Of a stretch of DNA of 64,000 bases, positions 59,754 to 64,000 are shown in pieces (positions within the stretch are counted from its first letter, which is position 1; every line of letters starts with the position of its first letter). A program made the translations under genes and the position numbers. The stretch comes from Cudoniella acicularis. Its lineage: Eukaryota > Ascomycota > Leotiomycetes > Helotiales > Helotiaceae. The stretch spans positions 1-64,000 of the forward strand of contig JAAMPI010000052.1 of NCBI GenBank assembly GCA_013054445.1, in the 5' to 3' direction. Under the pieces are notes generated by a model, which ran no database searches, was not told the origin of the DNA, and was given only the letters and a program-made list of their open reading frames with translations.

Positions 59754-60310
59754 GTCGTGGACAAGGTGATTCAAACTGCTCCATCTGCTCGAAAGATATC
59801 GGTGCTGCTAGTCATGGAAGCAGTAAAAGAATTGCCAATGAATAGCATGGGGCAACCAGCATGATGAAAGAAAATTGTGGGAGTGGGCGAGGCGGCGCGT
59901 GGAATCTCTAATTCTGTAGAAGTCGGTCCCTGAAGCGTGCAGACAGAGAGGTGTGAGGTTAGCCTCGCCGGATGCGGGCTTAATGAGTAAAGTTCGCTCA
60001 GCCAACCAACGAACGCGGACGAAAGTAAACAAGCCAGGAAAGCTCGACATCATCGCTCTTTGAATTTCGACTTCATCCTCGTTCTTTGAATCTCGCACAG
60101 CTCATTCTCGCCCTCACAATTGCTGAGCTGCTGCAGAGGCACGTCGAATCTTTGGATCGAGCAAGAATTACTAGAGTACGTTAGAACCCCGCACACAATC
60201 GTCACTATGCTAACGGGAGGAATGTAAGGTGCTCTGCAAACTGAGTCCTCAATAGAAAGCACGATGACTTCCTTCATCACCACTGTGTTAGTCCCCCCGA
60301 GCATATATTT
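59754..60310. promoter_or_regulatory. Divergent intergenic region (RGP1 and MOB1)
   Basis: 557 bp between divergent start codons. No gene or distinct motif was found. Confidence 0.45.
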
Positions 60311-61275
60311 ATGGCGTCCTTCCTCCAATTCCTGAGTCCTCGGGCGGCAAAAGTCCTGTCGCCCGTATGCACCCTTACACAATCCACGTCTTCAATGTCA
60401 ATCTCCCGGAGCTGTTTATACAATAATGACGACCCTTTCATTCGGCCCCCTGAAGAAGCACATGTATCACCTTACTCACAAAAAGGATTTGATAGCAATC
60501 AACGTACGCGGAACCAATTCAGACCACGAAATGCTACGAAGGGCACAACTAGCTATCAACTACGACAATATGCGGAGGCTACATTGGGAGGAGGCAGTTT
60601 GAAGAAGATCGTTAAACTTCCGGAAGGCGAGGATGAGAACGAATGGCTAGCAGTTAACAGTAAGGTCTACCTGGAATATTGCAACAACGAATACTTATGC
60701 AGACCCAGTGGTGGATTTCTATAACCACATAAATCTTCTGTATGGATCGATTACAGAATTCTGCTCCCCACAATCTTGCCCTGAAATGAAAGCAACGGAT
60801 GAGTGCGTCCAATGGTCCACATTTATGTGAAAACTGCTAATAAGTGACAGGTTTGAATATCTCTGGCAGGATTCCGAGAAATTCAAACGGCCTACCAAGA
60901 TGCCGGCGCCAACCTATATTGAACACTTGATGGGTTGGGTTCAGAGCAATATTGACAATGAGGCTGTCTTCCCCAGCAGAATTGGTAATCCAAGCAAAAA
61001 TTAGTTCCAAATCCAGTTGTTGACATTTATTAGGTGTTCCCTTTCCAAAATCATTTCCCAGCATGATCCGGCAGGTTTTCAAGCGCATGTACCGTGTTTA
61101 CGCGCACATATACTGCCACCACTATCCTGTGATCCGGGAACTAGGCCTTGAAGCTCATCTCAATACCAGCTTCAAGCATTACGTTCTTTTCATTGATGAG
61201 CACAATCTTGCTAGTGGGAAAGACTTCTGGGGACCGCTTGGTGATCTTGTTGATAGCATGCTCAGAAGTGATTGA
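60311..61275 (+). CDS. MOB1: Mob1 kinase activator
   Basis: Four exons: 60311-60659, 60709-60802, 60851-60984 and 61034-61275, 272 residues. Highly conserved body: [129 protein letters not shown]. The cysteines and histidines form the Mob zinc site. Mob1 binds NDR/LATS kinases (Dbf2, Cbk1 type) and drives mitotic exit and septation. The first 70 residues are less conserved; an intron starting at a GTATGC near 60367 cannot be excluded. Confidence 0.9.
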
Positions 61276-61804
61276 TTGTACAGGTTACGATTAATGAGCT
61301 GACATGTGGGGAGTCTTACGGCGTTGGGGTCTGGCTGCGGTCTTTGGAGGAGGTCTTTTAGGACAGGTTGGTATCATGCCATGATACCACGAGGATATGG
61401 CAATGGCAATGAGATTAGAGCTTACCGAGGAATGGTAGATGCCAGCAATCACAGGACATTCATGATGTCAAAATTGCACTTTCCAATCCGTACCAAGTGC
61501 ATAGTAACTATCTTAACAAAATGACATGACCGGATGTAGGGCTGGTAGTAATATGAGAGAGCAGATTACGGATTTTAAATTAACGGAAGACATTCAAGGT
61601 CGTAGGACCAAATATTTCGGTTTAGAGACCTTTAGATCGAGTGGTTTTGTTCCGCAACATGAAAAAGCATCGATCACGTGCTTGGTATTTCTCTTCTGCA
61701 CGTGATCTGAAGAAGCTTTTGCCGAGCTCCAAGCAACCTCGAATTTGAACGACTCCTCACAGCTTCCATATCTCCCCTCAGCATCCCAATTGACAAGGCC
61801 CATC
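61276..61804. other. Intergenic, ATP5 promoter with paired E-boxes
   Basis: 529 bp. Nothing coding is supported. Inverted E-boxes GATCACGTG (61672) and CACGTGATC (61699) lie about 100-130 bp before the ATP5 start. Confidence 0.55.
61672..61707. promoter_or_regulatory. Inverted pair of E-boxes
   Basis: GATCACGTG at 61672-61680 and CACGTGATC at 61699-61707 form an exact 9-bp inverted repeat with an 18-bp spacer. Two bHLH dimers could bind. The flanks ATC/GAT resemble fungal Cbf1/SREBP-type sites; which factor binds is unknown. Confidence 0.45.
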
Positions 61805-62808
61805 ATGTTTGCAAGTCGCGCCATCATCCGCGCATCGCGGGCGTCCGCCTCAGTCTCCCAGCGCGTCGTCGCTCCCAGAGCTTCGCTCGCAACGTCGCAG
61901 ATCCGGAACTACGCTGCCCCTGCGGCTGTTGATTCGAAGCCACCCGTTGCGCTGTATGGAGTCGATGGCACCTATGCCTCTGCCTTGGTACGCTCTCCCA
62001 CTTCTATTATATGGTTCTGGAGCGATGGGGAATGCCAATTGGCTTTCGTGGGGATGTTGGGAGCACCGAATGCTAACGGACTAAACAACAGTACACAGCA
62101 GCCGTAAAAACCTCATCCTTAGAGAGCACTGCGCGGGCCATCTCCGCCCTCAACGATGTCTACCACAAAGACGAGAAGCTCGCAGCTATCATGATGGCAC
62201 CTACCCTCTCACCCGAAGACAAGGCCTCCATTATTGCGGAATTGCAAAAGCACACCGGAGCGGGAGGAGACAAGGGCGACACAGTGAAGAACTTCTTGGA
62301 GACGCTGGCGGAGAACAACCGATTGGGGCTTTTGAAGGGTGTTTGTGAGAAGTTTGGAGCGTTGATGGGCGCTGCGAGGGGAGAGGTTGAGCTTACTGTT
62401 ACGAGTGCTGCAGTATGTGTTTTTCAGGATCAAAGGCTTGGGTGAAGAATGGAAATGCTGATGAGATTTGTGAATTGCAGCAACTGGATAACAAGACCCT
62501 GAACCGCCTGGAGGCCGCAGTTTCAAAATCGCAATACGTAGGCCAAGGCAAGAAGTTGAAGGTCACAAACAAGGTACGCTTCCCCTCTCGAATTTACACT
62601 TAAATACACCCTTCCTTCGCCCATCAAACTCCGACCGTTTTCTCCTTTCTCACCCATCTCCTAAATAATTAATTAACCTATCCCGTTTTTCTAGGTCAAC
62701 TCCGAAATCCTCGGCGGCCTCATCGTCGAAATCGGCGACCGAACGATCGACCTCAGCGTCTCATCCAAAATCGCAAAGATGAACAAACTGCTTACAGATA
62801 CCTTGTAA
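61805..62808 (+). CDS. ATP5: ATP synthase subunit 5 (OSCP)
   Basis: Four exons: 61805-61987, 62092-62412, 62481-62573 and 62695-62808, 236 residues. Mitochondrial presequence [21 protein letters not shown]. The OSCP/delta domain follows: [72 protein letters not shown], and the C-terminal [33 protein letters not shown] links the F1 head to the peripheral stalk of mitochondrial ATP synthase. Every splice is GT-AG and in phase. No anomalies. Confidence 0.95.
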
Positions 62809-63264
62809 TTTACCACCAAACCAATTTCCTTTTTGTTCTGAAGAAGCAGGAGGTGCTTTAAGTGTGGTAGAAGTATGGGAGCGGAGTAGGTAGGGGAGGG
62901 AAGGGACGAAAAAGGGTGGAGGGTGGATTTGTACATGGACGACTCGTGATCGATACAATAGAGCATTTCTTCTGGTTCCCTTCTAAAAATCTCGAAAATT
63001 CCGACCATGATGAAAAGTTGGTTGTGATTTGAGGGAATATACCACGTTCAGACCGAAAGAGAAATGCGAGAGGAAATTCTGCAAACCCATCGACGAATCT
63101 ATTCATCTATTCATCTAGCGCCAACATCATGCTCCAGGAAAGCTAGTGTTTTCCCTCCCATTTTATACCCACAGATCAAAAGTCCCTACATCCATGAAGC
63201 ACATGGAGCTCTCATAATGCTTTTCAGATCCTCTAATAGATCCATGCTTCCTTCCCTTCAATCC
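62809..63264. other. Convergent intergenic region
   Basis: 456 bp between ATP5 and the convergent glycosidase gene. Nothing coding is supported. Confidence 0.55.
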
Positions 63265-64000
63265 TCATCTCACCTCACTCTCATCCAACTGCGCCTCAAA
63301 CTCATCACCCGTCTCAAAATCCGCACTCTGATTACTGCGTACCCTAGACAACTGCTCGCTAACATAATGAGCCGTATGAGTATCTGCCTGCTGTCGCTCT
63401 CTCAAGCGTTCTTCCGTCTCGGTAGCAACCGAGTTCCCGAGGGATTTCGCGTCATGCTCTCCGTCGTCGGAAGTATCGAAGTCGCTTCTGGCGCCCATGG
63501 ATCGTGTGGTGGATGAGCGACGCATCTTTGGCTTATCGGTCTTGGGCTGGCTGATGTGCCGCGTGAAGATGTCGTCGAAATAGTGGTTCATGCCGGTGGA
63601 TGGTGTTCGAGGAGTTTGTGGGAGGCGGCAGCTGAGACTAGTGTGAAGTGTTAGCTTGTATTGATTTCGGGGAGAACACCAAGGGGAAATATTTACCCAG
63701 TGTCATGAATCATTCTGGCAATCAAACCAGTCCAGCCGCATTGATGTGTTGCTCCCAAGCCTCGTCCGGTATCTCCATCGAAGAACTCGTGAAACCACAT
63801 ATGATCCTTCCAATTAGGATCAAAATCCAGTATATCATTCCCGTCATTGATAGCACGGCGTCCATCATCTCCTCGTGCAAAGAGATGTTGTAAGCGATGC
63901 TGAATTTCCTCGGAAACATGGCCAAGATGCATGAAGTCTCCTGAGCCTGTTGGGCACTCAACTTTAAGGCTAGGGCCGTAAAACATGTAGAATCGTTGAA
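63265..64000 (-). CDS. GH63-like glycosidase, C-terminal part (5' end outside window)
   Basis: The last two exons of a longer gene: 64000 (edge) to 63697 and 63637-63265, intron 63638-63696. The penultimate exon reads RFYMFYGPSLKVECPTGSG, WKDHMWFHEFFDGDTGRG and GATHQCGWTGLIARMIHDTG. These are the conserved end of the GH63-like (alpha/alpha)6 glycosidases found in fungi (yeast YMR196W type). The final exon is a Ser/Arg-rich tail with RTPSTGMNHYFDDIFTRH. The frame is open to the window edge. It is probably cytosolic, and the substrate of this group is uncertain. Confidence 0.75.

Noticed and set aside
1..64000. Secondary-metabolite cluster, CRISPR array or prokaryotic operon
   Set aside because: No PKS, NRPS, terpene synthase, regular repeat-spacer array or polycistronic layout was seen; the genes are dispersed, intron-bearing housekeeping genes.

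Overview
The window is nuclear DNA of a filamentous ascomycete (Pezizomycotina). It carries single-copy fungal housekeeping genes (SEC17, DPH1, MOB1, ATP5, UTP7, TSR1, RGP1, UreG), short GT-AG introns of about 45-60 nt with CTAAC/CTGAC-like branch sites, a secreted CBM1-bearing glycosidase, a fungal-type ROX1/STE11-like HMG factor and a Tc1/mariner remnant with RIP-like mutations. The gene set fits a leotiomycete-type fungus, but that rank is inference only.

Layout. 0.3-2.6 kb: HMG-box transcription factor (+). 3.5-6.6 kb: mitochondrial Msp1/ATAD1-type AAA ATPase (-). 7.2-14.2 kb: the very long MUS7/MMS22 repair gene (-, seven exons). It is divergent from a small membrane-anchored protein gene at 14.5 kb. 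15.7-18.5 kb: a DUF726/TMCO4-family gene broken by several stops and frameshifts. 18.9-20.8 kb: divergent pair of a mitochondrial GatC-like amidotransferase subunit and SEC17. 21.2-22.2 kb: urease accessory UreG. 22.2-30.3 kb is gene-poor: a decayed Tc1/mariner transposon (24.85-26.76 kb) that contains a complete hAT-like non-autonomous element with an 8-bp target duplication, a broken fucose-permease-type MFS gene, and an intron-containing tRNA-Asp.

30.3-37.9 kb: a SET-domain protein with an N-terminal signal peptide, then UTP7 and TSR1 head to head (both small-subunit ribosome biogenesis), then peptidyl-tRNA hydrolase PTH2. 38-41.9 kb holds no supportable gene. 42-45.3 kb: GH114-CBM1 secreted glycosidase with an 8-nt micro-exon, and a metallo-beta-lactamase-fold hydrolase. 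46-50 kb: DPH1 and a short-chain dehydrogenase. 50.2-54 kb: a tandem array of three 2EXR-domain paralogues, the third decayed. 54.8-63.3 kb: a GFA/CENP-V protein, a small multi-pass membrane protein, RGP1, MOB1, ATP5 (OSCP), and the 3' end of a GH63-like glycosidase running off the right edge.

Functional links are limited: UTP7 and TSR1 serve the same pathway and share an intergenic promoter region. MUS7 (DNA repair), MOB1 (mitotic exit/septation) and SEC17/RGP1 (membrane traffic) are dispersed housekeeping genes. I found no CRISPR, no operon and no convincing biosynthetic cluster. The most unusual content is the nested transposon, the two decayed genes, the 2EXR array and several odd splice structures.
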